From Methylobacterium sp. CB376 (GTDB lineage Bacteria; Pseudomonadota; Alphaproteobacteria; Rhizobiales; Beijerinckiaceae), in contig NZ_CP121648.1 of assembly GCF_029714205.1 (NCBI RefSeq), positions 6,388,501 through 6,452,500 on the forward strand: a stretch of 64,000 bases of DNA, written 5' to 3'. The notes below the pieces were generated by a model that was not told the DNA's origin, made no database searches, and worked only from the letters and a program-made list of their open reading frames with translations. Of the stretch, positions 21,825-30,676 are shown in pieces (positions within the stretch are counted from its first letter, which is position 1; each line of letters begins with the position of its first letter). Position numbers and translations under genes: made by a program.

Positions 21825-22106
21825 ATGATCAGGAAGACCCTCGCCGCCGCCGTCGCCGCCCTGACGCTGGCGGGCGCCGTCACCACCACGACCTCCTCGG
21901 CCCAGGCCGGCTGGCGCGGCGCGGCCATCGCGGCCGGCGTGCTCGGCGTCGCGGCCGGCGCCATCGCCTCGCAGGCCCGCCCGGCCTACGCGGTCCCGGT
22001 CTACGGCGAGCCGGCCTACCCGTATGGCGGCTGCGGCTACGAGCGCCGGCCGGTCTTCGACGAGAACGGCTACCAGGTCGGCTGGCGCCGCGTCCCGGTG
22101 TGCTGA
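21825..22106 (+). CDS. Small secreted protein, unknown function
   Basis: 93 residues starting at ATG 21825. A clear signal peptide (MIRKTLAAAVAALTLAGAVT, cleavage near AQA-GW) is followed by a Gly/Ala-rich stretch that may be a short membrane or glycine-zipper-like segment (AAIAAGVLGVAAGAIASQA). A Tyr/Pro-rich tail with CGYERRPVFDENGYQVGWRR and a terminal Cys ends the protein. Small proteins of this layout are common in Rhizobiales envelopes, but no family function is known to me. It stands alone between convergent neighbours. Confidence 0.75.
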   Translation: MIRKTLAAAVAALTLAGAVTTTTSSAQAGWRGAAIAAGVLGVAAGAIASQARPAYAVPVYGEPAYPYGGCGYERRPVFDENGYQVGWRRVPVC

Positions 22107-22176
22107 GGGCCCGCACCCGCTCCAGCTCCCCCACCGGTCACCGCCCGCCTCCCGCCCGGGGGGCGGGCCGTCCGCG

Positions 22177-23121
22177 TCACGGGCCCGGCGGCGCGGACAG
22201 CGCCGCCAGCGCGGCGTCCCGGGCCGCGCGGTCGGGCAGGGCCTCGAACACGCCGCGCCGGGCGACCACGCAGGCCGCGCAGGCCGCCGCGTGGCGCAGG
22301 CAGGCGGCGAGCGGATGCCCCTCGGCGAGGCTGACGGCGAGCCCCGCCGTGAAGGCGTCGCCGGCCCCGATCGTGTCGAGGGCCGCGACCGGCAGGGCGG
22401 GCTGGACCAGGAGCGGCTCCCCCGCCGCCCGGGCGATCGCCCCGCCGCGGCCGAGCGTCACCACGACGAGGCGCGGCCCTCGGTCGAGGAGGGCCGCCGC
22501 CAGGTCCGCGGGCGCCGCGCCGGCGAGCCCGAGCGCCTCCCCGAGGGCCGCCGCCTCGGTGGCGTTGACGACCAGGATCCCGGTCCGGGCGAGGAGCCCG
22601 GGCGGCGGCGGGCGGAAGGGCGAGGGGTTGAGCAGGGTCTCGACCCCGGCCGCCCGCGCGCGGCGGAAGGCCTCGCTCACCGCCGCATCGCTCGTCTCGA
22701 ATTGTGCGAGGACGAGGCGCGCCCGGACCAAGCGGTCGGCCACCTCCGCCACCTCCGCCGCCCCGAGCCGCGCATTGGCCCCCGGATAGACCGCGATGCA
22801 GTTCTCCCCCGCCGCGTCCACGAAGCCGATTCCCGCCCCGGTCGGCGCCTCCACCCGGCGCAGCAGGGTGTCCGGGAGGTCCGCCCTGCGCAGGGCGGCC
22901 GCCGCGAGGTCGCCGAACGCGTCGTGGCCGACCGCGATCAGCCCGTCGACCCGCGCCCCCAGCCGCCGCGCCCCGACCGCGAGGTTCAGCCCCTTGCCGC
23001 CCGGATCGAACTGGAAGGCCCTGGCCTCCAGCGTCTCCCCGGGTCGCGGAAGCCGCGCAACCGTGGCAGAACAGGCCGCGACGAAGCTGCCCAGGACGAA
23101 CAGGCTCGCACCTTCCCCCAT
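22177..23121 (-). CDS. PfkB-family carbohydrate kinase (ribokinase-like)
   Basis: 314-residue ATP-dependent sugar or nucleoside kinase. The N-terminus VLGSFVAACSATVARLPRPG and the GGKGLNLAVGARRLGA signature are ribokinase-like. The C-terminal PfkB signature DTIGAGDAFTAGLAVSL holds the catalytic Asp and the anion-hole Gly residues. The substrate cannot be read from sequence. A UTRA-type GntR regulator is transcribed divergently 139 bases away and probably responds to the same sugar or its phosphate. No transporter is adjacent. Confidence 0.88.
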   Translation of the reverse strand: MGEGASLFVLGSFVAACSATVARLPRPGETLEARAFQFDPGGKGLNLAVGARRLGARVDGLIAVGHDAFGDLAAAALRRADLPDTLLRRVEAPTGAGIGFVDAAGENCIAVYPGANARLGAAEVAEVADRLVRARLVLAQFETSDAAVSEAFRRARAAGVETLLNPSPFRPPPPGLLARTGILVVNATEAAALGEALGLAGAAPADLAAALLDRGPRLVVVTLGRGGAIARAAGEPLLVQPALPVAALDTIGAGDAFTAGLAVSLAEGHPLAACLRHAAACAACVVARRGVFEALPDRAARDAALAALSAPPGP

Positions 23122-23259
23122 GTCGCCCCCCGCGTCGCTCACGGCGAAGCTCCCTCCCGGCCGCGCGGTCGCCGCGCCTGGCGGCAGATCACCACGTCCG
23201 GCCCGGCCTGTCATGGTGCGGCGGCCGCCCGCGCGCCGCACCGCGAGATCGCGCCCGTG

Positions 23260-24054
23260 ATGGCCGCGGGTGCCGCCGGGCGCGGCCGCGCCGGCCCGGG
23301 GCCGGCCGCGCCCTCGCTGCCGAGCCTGCTCCAGCTGCGCGACGATACGGCGAAGCCCCTCTACCTGCAGTTGGAGGAGCAGCTGCGCGCCCTGATCGAG
23401 GACGGCACTCTCCCGGGCGGCGTCACGCTGCCGGCCGAGCGCGCCTTCGCGGAGGCGATGGGGGTGAGCCGCACCACGGTCCAGCGCTGCTACGAGGTGC
23501 TGCGCCGCGAGCGCTACGTCAGCGCCCATGGCCGGCTCGGCCACATCGTCGAGGCCGGGCGGACGCGGCTCAGCCCCGGCATGGACCGGCTCAAGGGCTT
23601 CACCGAGGAGATGCGCGAACTCGGGCGCGTGCCCTCCTCGGAGATCCTGGAGCGCGCCGTCGTGCGGGATCCGGCCCTGGCCGGCCTGTTCGCCCGCCCG
23701 CCCGAGGCGCGCTTCCTGCGGCTGGTGCGCCTGCGCAAGGGGGACGGCGTCCCGCTCTCGCGGGAGCGGGCGTGGTACGACCTCACCGCGGTCCCGCAAC
23801 TGGCCGAGGCCGATCTCGGCGGCTCCGTCTACGCCCTGCTGGGCCAGCACGGGGCGGGGCTGGTGCGCTGCCGTCAGACGATCGAGGCGGCCCTGGCGGA
23901 CGAGCATGCCTGCGCGCTGTTCGGCTACCCCGAGCCGCGCCCCTGCCTGCTGATCAAGCGCCACTCCTACGCCCGGGACGACCGGCTGATCGAGTACGTC
24001 GAGGGCCTGTTCCGCGGGGACGCCTACGCGTACCGGCTCGACTTGAGCGTGTGA
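23260..24054 (+). CDS. GntR-family (HutC/UTRA) transcriptional regulator
   Basis: 264 residues with an N-terminal winged helix: PLYLQLEEQLRALIEDGTLP, LPAERAFAEAMGVSRTTVQR, YVSAHGRLGHIVE. A C-terminal UTRA ligand-binding domain (about 110-260) contains RFLRLVRLRKGDGVPLSRER and a final YVEGLFRGDAYAYRLDLSV, typical of HutC-type regulators. It is divergent from the PfkB kinase gene, so it likely controls that gene and itself. The stop codon lies at the edge of a dispersed repeat (TGAGCGACGCC). Confidence 0.88.
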   Translation: MAAGAAGRGRAGPGPAAPSLPSLLQLRDDTAKPLYLQLEEQLRALIEDGTLPGGVTLPAERAFAEAMGVSRTTVQRCYEVLRRERYVSAHGRLGHIVEAGRTRLSPGMDRLKGFTEEMRELGRVPSSEILERAVVRDPALAGLFARPPEARFLRLVRLRKGDGVPLSRERAWYDLTAVPQLAEADLGGSVYALLGQHGAGLVRCRQTIEAALADEHACALFGYPEPRPCLLIKRHSYARDDRLIEYVEGLFRGDAYAYRLDLSV

Positions 24055-24107
24055 GCGACGCCGACATCCGCATGGCGACGCAATCCGTCGGATTGCGCCA
24101 TGAGGGG
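24051..24107 (+). repeat. Dispersed repeat, copy 2 (partial)
   Basis: Starts with GTGAGCGACGCCGACATCCG and continues through CATGGCGACGCAATCCGTCG to ATTGCGCCATGA. The same modules occur at 33120-33170 and, inverted, at 57221-57290. It includes the TGA stop of the GntR gene (24052-24054) but lacks the 5' palindrome. The remaining bases to 24248 show nothing recognised. Confidence 0.75.
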
Positions 24108-24248
24108 CGTCAGGATCGCGGCCGAACGGGCATCCCCGAGGGAGGGGCGGGAGGGACCGCCCGAGCGCTCGCGCCCGTCGGTCCCGGCTGCCACGTCGGA
24201 ATGCCAGGGACGAAGCCGGACGGATCGGGCGGCCGGCCGACGCCGCGC

Positions 24249-24926
24249 TCAGGCCGCGGCCCGGCGCGGCGCCAGGGTCTCGGCGACCGCCTCGGGCGTC
24301 GCGAAGAGGTGGGCGGGCCGCAGCGCCGCCAGCGCGTCGGGCCGCGTGTAGCCCCAGGCGACGGCCCCGAAGGCGAGGCCGCAGGCGGCGGCGGCCTCCG
24401 CGTCGCGCAGCTCGTCACCGAGGCAGATCACCCGCTCGGGCGGCAGGCCGCCCGCGCGCACCAGGGCGCGGAAGCGGCGCGCCTTGCCGAACAGGGGGGC
24501 GCCGCAGGCGAAGGCGTCGATGCGGGCGGCGCTCTCGGGACCGAGCACCCGGCGCACCGTCGCCTCGCGGTTGGCGGTCACGACGGCGAGGCGCAGGCCC
24601 GCGGCCGCGAGGCGGGCGAGCAGGCCGGGGATGCCCGGGAACAGCCCGATCTCTTCCGCGTCCCGGGCCGCGAGGGCGCGCATGTGCCGCGCGATGAGGG
24701 GAAGCTTCCAGGCCGGGACCTCCAGGCGATGCAGGATCGCCCGGGCGCCGAGGCGGCGCAGATCCTCGACCTCGCCCGGCGCGACCCGGCGGAAGCCGTA
24801 GCGGTCGGCCACCCCGTCGAGAACGCGGCAGAACCACGGGAAGCTGTCGGCGAGCGTCCCGTCGAAATCGAGGAGGACGAGGCCGTAGGGCCCCGCCGGA
24901 GGCGGCCCCGCGCCGCGCCGGGTCAC
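24249..24926 (-). CDS. HAD-superfamily phosphatase (phosphoglycolate-phosphatase-like)
   Basis: 225 residues, GTG start at 24926 overlapping the stop of the upstream gene by four bases. HAD motif I is LLDFDGTLADS (D20, D22); motif II is AVVTANRE; Lys lies in GKARRFRALV; motif III/IV is CLGDELRDAEAAAACGL. An alpha-helical cap separates motifs I and II (subclass IA), as in Gph-like phosphatases. It probably removes phosphate from a small sugar or glycolate phosphate; the exact substrate is unknown. Confidence 0.87.
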   Translation of the reverse strand: MTRRGAGPPPAGPYGLVLLDFDGTLADSFPWFCRVLDGVADRYGFRRVAPGEVEDLRRLGARAILHRLEVPAWKLPLIARHMRALAARDAEEIGLFPGIPGLLARLAAAGLRLAVVTANREATVRRVLGPESAARIDAFACGAPLFGKARRFRALVRAGGLPPERVICLGDELRDAEAAAACGLAFGAVAWGYTRPDALAALRPAHLFATPEAVAETLAPRRAAA

Positions 24927-25549
24927 CGGCAGTAGCGGGGGAGACGTCGCTTCCAGCGCTCGCCGACCCGCAGGTCGCCCTCGCGCCGCTTCGGCCGCGG
25001 CGCGGCCTCGCCCACGGCCCGCAGGGCCGCGAGGGAGACCGGGGCGAGGGCGGGAGGGGCGGGCTCCGGAGCCGGGGCCGGGGCCGCCGGCGGCTCGTCG
25101 GGCCAGTCCTCAGGCCAGACGAAGCCGGTCTGCGCCGAACCCTTGAGAGCCGGGCCCTTGAGCGCCGGGCCCTTGGGCGCCGGCACCGCCTTCCGGGTGG
25201 CCGGACGGCCGGGGCGGCGGCGGAAGACCGGCTCCTCCTCGACCGGGGCCGGCTCCGGCTCGGGCGCCGGGGGCTCCGGCGGCGCGATCAGGCTCGGCAG
25301 GACCCGGCGGGACGGGGTCTGGGCGGAAGAGCCCTGGGCGGAGGCGGCGGTCTTCGCGGGCGCGGGCAGCGGCGCGTCGTCGAAGCGGCCCGACTGCGTC
25401 GCGGCGGCTGCCTCCTCGATGAGGCCGGTACCGGCCCAGAGGGTGTTCGCCGGAGCTTTCGGCTCCCCGGCCTCGCTCGACGCGGCCGGGGAGGTGCGGG
25501 TACGTTTGATCTCGACCGTGAACGACGGTCTCGCGCGATAGCGCGTCAT
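24923..25549 (-). CDS. Hypothetical Pro/Ala-rich protein
   Basis: 208 residues with a defined start (MTRYRARPSFTVEIKRTRTS), the kind of N-terminus seen in conserved Rhizobiales proteins of unknown function. A long Pro/Ala/Glu-rich disordered middle follows, and the basic end is GERWKRRLPRYCR. Three 5-residue repeats (KGPAL, KGPAL, KGSAQ) come from 15-bp DNA repeats at 25140-25180. No signal peptide or membrane segment is seen. Its stop overlaps the HAD phosphatase start, so the two are coupled. Confidence 0.7.
   Translation of the reverse strand: MTRYRARPSFTVEIKRTRTSPAASSEAGEPKAPANTLWAGTGLIEEAAAATQSGRFDDAPLPAPAKTAASAQGSSAQTPSRRVLPSLIAPPEPPAPEPEPAPVEEEPVFRRRPGRPATRKAVPAPKGPALKGPALKGSAQTGFVWPEDWPDEPPAAPAPAPEPAPPALAPVSLAALRAVGEAAPRPKRREGDLRVGERWKRRLPRYCR
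25140..25180. repeat. 15-bp tandem repeat
   Basis: CGGGCCCTTGAGCGC and CGGGCCCTTGGGCGC at 25151-25165 and 25166-25180, preceded by a partial copy. It encodes the KGPAL repeats of the overlapping hypothetical protein. Confidence 0.75.
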
Positions 25550-25769
25550 CGAATGTCCTGAAGCGGTCTGTTCGGGATAGGGCCCGCCGCATGCTGCGCG
25601 GACGCCTGCCCCTCACTTAGGATGAGACGCCTCACTTGTCCATGCGGGGAGTTGATAAAGTGTCAATGGATGAGATCTGGGGCGCAAACGCGCCGTCAAC
25701 GGCGCGCGATCCGGCCGGCGCGGCAAGTTCAGGGAAGATCCTCCGGCGGCCCGTCGGCGGCCGCGGCCA

Positions 25770-26495
25770 ATGCGCGGGCGGCCGGGCGTGAACATCTTCG
25801 TGCTCACCGGGGCCGGCATCTCGGCCGAGAGCGGCCTCGGCACCTTCCGCGACCGGGGCGGGCTGTGGCACCGGTTCGATCCGGCCCGGCTCGCGACGCC
25901 GGAAGCCTTCGCGGCCGATCCCGAGGAGGTCCACGCCTTCTACAACCTGCGGCGGCGCGGCGTGCGCGAGGCCGCCCCGAACGCCGCGCACCAGGCGCTG
26001 GCGCGGCTCGAGGCGGGCCTCGCCGCGCGGGGCGGGCGGCTCTTCCTGTGCACGCAGAACGTGGACGATTTGCACGAGCGCGGCGGCGCGCGGGCGGTGG
26101 TGCACATGCACGGCGAGATCCTGCGCGCGCGCTGCCTCGCCTGCGGGGCCGAGGCGCGCTGGGAGGAGGATCTGACGGTGGACACGCCCTGCCCATCCTG
26201 CGGGCGGGGCGGCGGGATGCGCCCGGCCGTGGTCTGGTTCGGCGAGGTCCCGCTCCACCTCGACGCCGTCGAGGAGGGGCTGGCGGCCGCCGACCGCTTC
26301 GTGGCGATCGGCACCTCGGGGGCGGTCTACCCGGCGGCGGGATTCGTGGCGCGGGCGCGCCGGCGCGGCATCCCGACCCACGAGATCAACCTCGAACCCT
26401 CCGACACGGCCCGCACCTTCGACAGCGCCGCCTACGGCCCGGCCACCGAGGCCGTGCCGGCCTTCGTCGCCTCGGTGCTGGGCGGGGAGGGCTGA
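25770..26495 (+). CDS. cobB: NAD-dependent protein deacylase (sirtuin, CobB type)
   Basis: Class III sirtuin that removes acyl groups from protein lysines using NAD. The 241 residues contain GAGISAESGLGTFRDRGGLW (NAD binding), CTQNVDDLHERGG, the catalytic His in VVHMHGE (H114), and four zinc cysteines in CLAC and CPSC (122, 125, 141, 144). The pair Y58 and R61 in AFYNLRRR matches the residues that let CobB and SIRT5 accept succinyl or malonyl lysine, so it may act on both acetyl and succinyl groups. A GTG at 25788 is a possible alternative start. Confidence 0.93.
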   Translation: MRGRPGVNIFVLTGAGISAESGLGTFRDRGGLWHRFDPARLATPEAFAADPEEVHAFYNLRRRGVREAAPNAAHQALARLEAGLAARGGRLFLCTQNVDDLHERGGARAVVHMHGEILRARCLACGAEARWEEDLTVDTPCPSCGRGGGMRPAVVWFGEVPLHLDAVEEGLAAADRFVAIGTSGAVYPAAGFVARARRRGIPTHEINLEPSDTARTFDSAAYGPATEAVPAFVASVLGGEG

Positions 26496-26514
26496 CCGGG
26501 CCGGCGGGGCCGCC

Positions 26515-28257
26515 TCACGGCGCGTAGGCGCTCGCGGCGGTGGGCAGGCCCTGGCCGGCCGGGCGGGACGGGGAGAGGAGCCGCAGGCGCGGCGCCGCCC
26601 AGGCGCCCGCGAGTTCGTAGAGCGCGGGCCTCGCGTCGCCGCCGCGCAGGACGTCGCGGGCGCTCGGCTCCACCTGGGCGGCGAGGCGCCGCTCGGCGAG
26701 GCCGATCTGCCCGCGCAGGGCGAGCGCCGAGAGCGCGGTGCGCACCTGCCCCTGCGCGATCTCGCCGAGCCCGCCGGTCACGCCGAGCGTCACCTGGGCG
26801 CGCTCGAAGGGCAGGCGGCCGCCCCGGCGCAGGACGGGATCGACGCCCGGCGCCTCGGCGAGGCTCAGCCCCGCGATCTCCCCGTCCTCCACCGTGACGG
26901 CGACCCGCCCGCCGAGGCGGCGGGTCATCGCCGCGAGGTCGCCGCCCGTCGCGTCGAGGGCGAGGCTGCCCTGCACCCGGCCGCCGAAGCCGCGGCCGAG
27001 GCCGAGATCCGCCAGCAGGGGGCCGATCTCGACCCGGTCGAGGTTGCCCTGGAGCTTGACTTCGAGCCCGCCCGCCCCGGCATCGAGCAGCACGGCCCGG
27101 CCCTTGACGGTGCCGCCCTGCAGGGTGGCGCGCCCGAGGCTCGCCTCCACCGCCCCGGCCCGCACGAGCAGGCCCGCCGCCACGTCCTCCGCCTCGACGG
27201 GGCCGAGCCGCGCCGCCGCCGCCGAGAGCCGCAGGTCGAGGTCGCCCTCGGTCCAGCGCGCCAGGGCGAAGAGCGCCTCCGCCCCGATCCCGGATGGAAG
27301 GCCCGGGAGATCGAGCCGCTCGGCCGCGAGCGTGCCCGAGAGGGCGAGGCGGCCGTCCGGCCCCAGGGAGGCCGCGCCCGCCCCGTCGAAGGCGCTGCCC
27401 GCCAGGACGAGGTGCAGGGCCGGCATCGCCACCTCGCCCGGGCGGGCCTCGACGCGGCCCTCCAGGCTGACGCGGCCGAGGAGGGGGGAGAGGGGCGCGC
27501 GGCAGCCGAGCCACCCCAGCACCTCCGGCAGGGCGTCGGTCGAGAACCGGCCCTCGCCGGTGAGCGCCGGCCCCTCCTGCCACCTGCCCGTCCCGTCGAG
27601 GTCGAGGCTGCCCGAGGGCCAGGCCAGGGCGGCCCGGAGCGGGCTCGCGCCCCCCCGGGCGAGGTCGAGGGGCCGGGCGGCGGCCAGCGCCACCGTGGTC
27701 GGCACGCCGCGCCACGCGAAGCGGCCGGTGAGGTCGAGCCCGGCGCCGGCCCGCGGCCAGCTCGCCGAGAGGGTGACGTCGCTGAGGCGGTCCGGGCCGG
27801 TCTCGCCCGCCGCGATCCGGCCCCCGCTGAGGGAGAGCCGGCGCAGGGGCCTCGCGCCCGCGGCGAGGCGCGCGGTCAGCCGGGCGAAGGGCGCGGCCCA
27901 GCGGTCGTCCGCGTCGGGCAGGATGAGGCGGGCGCCCGTGAGCGTCACCGCCGCCGCCTCCGCCTGCCCGATGAGCAGGCCGCCGAGGCCGAGCTGCATG
28001 TCGAGGCTGGAGGTCTCGGCCAGGAGCCGCTCGCCGTTGCGCAGCCGCACGCCCCGGAAGGTCAGGCGCGGCGCCGGCAGCAGGGCGAGGCTGGTCGGCC
28101 CGTCCGCCTCGAAGCCGAGCCCGTAGGCGCGGGCGAGGTGGCGGCCCACGAAGGCGACGGCCGGCGGCGTCGCCACGGTCCAGGATTGGCAGGCCGCGAC
28201 GGCGAGCGCCACCGCGCAGGCACCGCCGGAGAGGACCAGGATGGATCGGCGCGACAT
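26515..28257 (-). CDS. AsmA-family envelope protein
   Basis: 580 residues with a hydrophobic N-terminal anchor (RRSILVLSGGACAVALAVAA). An AsmA-like N-terminal domain follows (LALLPAPRLTFRGVRLRNGE), then beta-rich repeats, and an AsmA C-terminal region with LQGNLDRVEIGPLLADLG, GSLALDATGGDLAAMTRRLG and GRVAVTVEDGEIAGLSLAEA. The end (RPALYELAGAWAAPRLRLLS) is typical of the group. Such proteins sit in the inner membrane with the bulk in the periplasm and are tied to outer-membrane lipid homeostasis. It is a paralogue-like companion to the broken YhdP-like gene, convergent with cobB. Confidence 0.85.
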   Translation of the reverse strand: MSRRSILVLSGGACAVALAVAACQSWTVATPPAVAFVGRHLARAYGLGFEADGPTSLALLPAPRLTFRGVRLRNGERLLAETSSLDMQLGLGGLLIGQAEAAAVTLTGARLILPDADDRWAAPFARLTARLAAGARPLRRLSLSGGRIAAGETGPDRLSDVTLSASWPRAGAGLDLTGRFAWRGVPTTVALAAARPLDLARGGASPLRAALAWPSGSLDLDGTGRWQEGPALTGEGRFSTDALPEVLGWLGCRAPLSPLLGRVSLEGRVEARPGEVAMPALHLVLAGSAFDGAGAASLGPDGRLALSGTLAAERLDLPGLPSGIGAEALFALARWTEGDLDLRLSAAAARLGPVEAEDVAAGLLVRAGAVEASLGRATLQGGTVKGRAVLLDAGAGGLEVKLQGNLDRVEIGPLLADLGLGRGFGGRVQGSLALDATGGDLAAMTRRLGGRVAVTVEDGEIAGLSLAEAPGVDPVLRRGGRLPFERAQVTLGVTGGLGEIAQGQVRTALSALALRGQIGLAERRLAAQVEPSARDVLRGGDARPALYELAGAWAAPRLRLLSPSRPAGQGLPTAASAYAP

Positions 28258-28649
28258 CGCTCCCCGGCTGATGGTGTGACCCGACACGTGCCCTGCACGG
28301 CCGGCCGCCCGCGGGCAGCCGGCGCGCGCGCCAACCCTCTCTTCTCCCATAGACCCTCGCGCCGGGTTTGTCTTCAGCCGGGGCGCGGCCCGTCCCCTGC
28401 CGGCCGGGGGCATGCCACCGGCGGCCCGCGGCCCGCGGCGCGCGGCTTGCCAAGCGGGGTGCCCGCGTCGCAGGGCGGGCCACCGGGAGCGTGCCGGTTT
28501 TCGCGCGCGCCCCCGTGACCGTGCGCCCGTTCGGTGCTTAAGAAGGAACCCGCCCCCCGCGGGGGGCGAGGGCGGCAGCCCGCCTCATGCGGGAGGCGGG
28601 GGCGGCAGGCGCGGGATCCGCGAAGATCCGGCGCAGGAGAGGGATGGAG
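28258..28649. other. Intergenic region with GC-rich palindromes
   Basis: About 390 bases between the divergent AsmA-like gene and scoA. It holds a perfect palindrome CGCCCCCCGCGGGGGGCG (28551-28568) and Gly/Arg-rich shadow frames only. An AGGAGAGGG ribosome site precedes scoA. Promoters for both genes are expected here, but none can be picked out with confidence. Confidence 0.5.
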
Positions 28650-29381
28650 ATGAAGAAGGTATATCCCGACGCCACGGCGGCCCTGGCGGGCCTGATGCGG
28701 GACGGCATGACGATCATGGCCGGCGGTTTCGGCCTGTGCGGCATCCCGGACGTTCTGATCGACGCGGTGCGCGAGAGCGGCGCCAAGGACCTCACGGTCA
28801 TCTCGAACAACGCGGGCATCGACGGTGTCGGCCTCGGCGTCCTGCTCGAGACGCGCCAGATCCGGAAGATGATCTCGTCCTACGTCGGCGAGAACAAGAC
28901 CTTCGCGACGCAGTACCTCGCGGGCGAGCTCGAGATCGAGTTCAACCCGCAGGGCACGCTCGCCGAGCGCATCCGGGCCGGTGGGGCGGGCATCCCGGCC
29001 TTCTTCACCAAGACCGGCGTCGGCACCCTGATCGCCGAGGGCAAGGAGGTGCGCGAGTTCGACGGCGAGCACTACGTGATGGAGCGCGGGCTCTTCGCCG
29101 ACATCTCGCTCGTCCACGCCTGGAAGGGCGATACCGAGGGCAACCTCGTCTATCGGAAGACCGCCCGCAACTTCAACCCGATGATGGCGACGGCCTCGCG
29201 CATGACGGTGGCGCAGGTCGAGCACCTCGTGCAGCCGGGCGAGATCGACCCCGACCACATCGTGACGCCGGGCGTGTTCGTGAAGCGGATGATCCACCTG
29301 CAGAACCCGCAGAAGCGCATCGAGCAGCACACCACCCGCAAGCGCCCCGAGGCCGCCGCGACCGGCGGCGGCGCGATCTAG
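28650..29381 (+). CDS. scoA: Succinyl-CoA:3-ketoacid CoA-transferase subunit A
   Basis: Alpha subunit of the enzyme that moves CoA from succinyl-CoA to acetoacetate, used for ketone-body and poly-hydroxybutyrate breakdown. The 243 residues begin [20 protein letters not shown]. They carry [16 protein letters not shown], the subunit A CoA-transferase signature, and then [17 protein letters not shown] 28650 is preferred over ATG 28644 because it is better spaced from the AGGAG site. It is in an operon with scoB, 16 bases downstream. Confidence 0.94.
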   Translation: MKKVYPDATAALAGLMRDGMTIMAGGFGLCGIPDVLIDAVRESGAKDLTVISNNAGIDGVGLGVLLETRQIRKMISSYVGENKTFATQYLAGELEIEFNPQGTLAERIRAGGAGIPAFFTKTGVGTLIAEGKEVREFDGEHYVMERGLFADISLVHAWKGDTEGNLVYRKTARNFNPMMATASRMTVAQVEHLVQPGEIDPDHIVTPGVFVKRMIHLQNPQKRIEQHTTRKRPEAAATGGGAI

Positions 29382-29397
29382 GATCAGGAGGATTCCC

Positions 29398-30063
<666 letters not shown>

Positions 30064-30365
30064 GCATCATCCGCCGAAGTGGTCACCAGTTCGGCGGCAA
30101 AAATGATGCGAAAACAAGAGTCTAAGCAGAATTGCATGGCGCAGTTCTGCTTAGAGCATTGTCCGGCGAAGGGGATGCCGGTTCGTCGAAGACAATGCGG
30201 CAAAATCAAAGACCGAGAGCAGGGTTCCGTTGCAGCTTGATCGAACCCTGCTCTAGGCGGAACGGCAGGCGGCGATCCTGCTTGATCTTTTGCCTTCGCA
30301 TCGGCTTTCGCTGACGCGGTCCTTCGGTTCGCCGCCGAAAAGGTGACCGCTCCGGCGCATGATGC
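30064..30365. mobile_element. MITE-like palindromic element with terminal inverted repeats
   Basis: A 302-bp block that is much less GC-rich than its surroundings. Its ends are inverted copies of each other: 30064-30087 and the complement of 30342-30365 agree at about 20 of 24 positions and begin GCATCAT. Similarity extends inward through TTCGGCGGC. Inside lie further palindromes: TAAGCAGAA/TTCTGCTTA (30123-30153), GCATTGTC/GACAATGC (about 30157-30200) and AGAGCAGGGTTC/GAACCCTGCTCT (about 30211-30255). No transposase or convincing reading frame is present. It abuts the scoB stop codon. Confidence 0.6.
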
Positions 30366-30676
30366 TCGGGCGCCCGCGGCGGCCGGCCCCCTCGCTCCGG
30401 GGCCGTCCGGCGTGCAGGGCGGGGCGCGGGCCACGCAAGGCGCGCTTGGACCGGGTCAGGACCCGGCATGCGCGAAGCCGAACCGGGCGATGGGCCGGGC
30501 CCTGCCCGACCCTGCCCGGGGGCAGCCGATGTCCCGGCGGCCCCCGACCCCCGTGGGACGCCGATCCGGGCTGCGCCCGGCTCGCTCCTCCGGAGACGGC
30601 TCCCCTGCTAGGAGGGGTCCTCCCGCCCGGACCCGGCGCAGAACCGGGCCGCGCCCCGCCCGAGGACACGCCTCCC
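30366..30676. other. GC-rich spacer upstream of the MFS gene
   Basis: About 310 bases with no supported gene. The open frames here are GC-driven extensions without domain similarity. It includes short inverted GC-rich segments such as CCCCTGCTAGGAGGGGTCC, but no terminator-like T-run. Confidence 0.4.
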
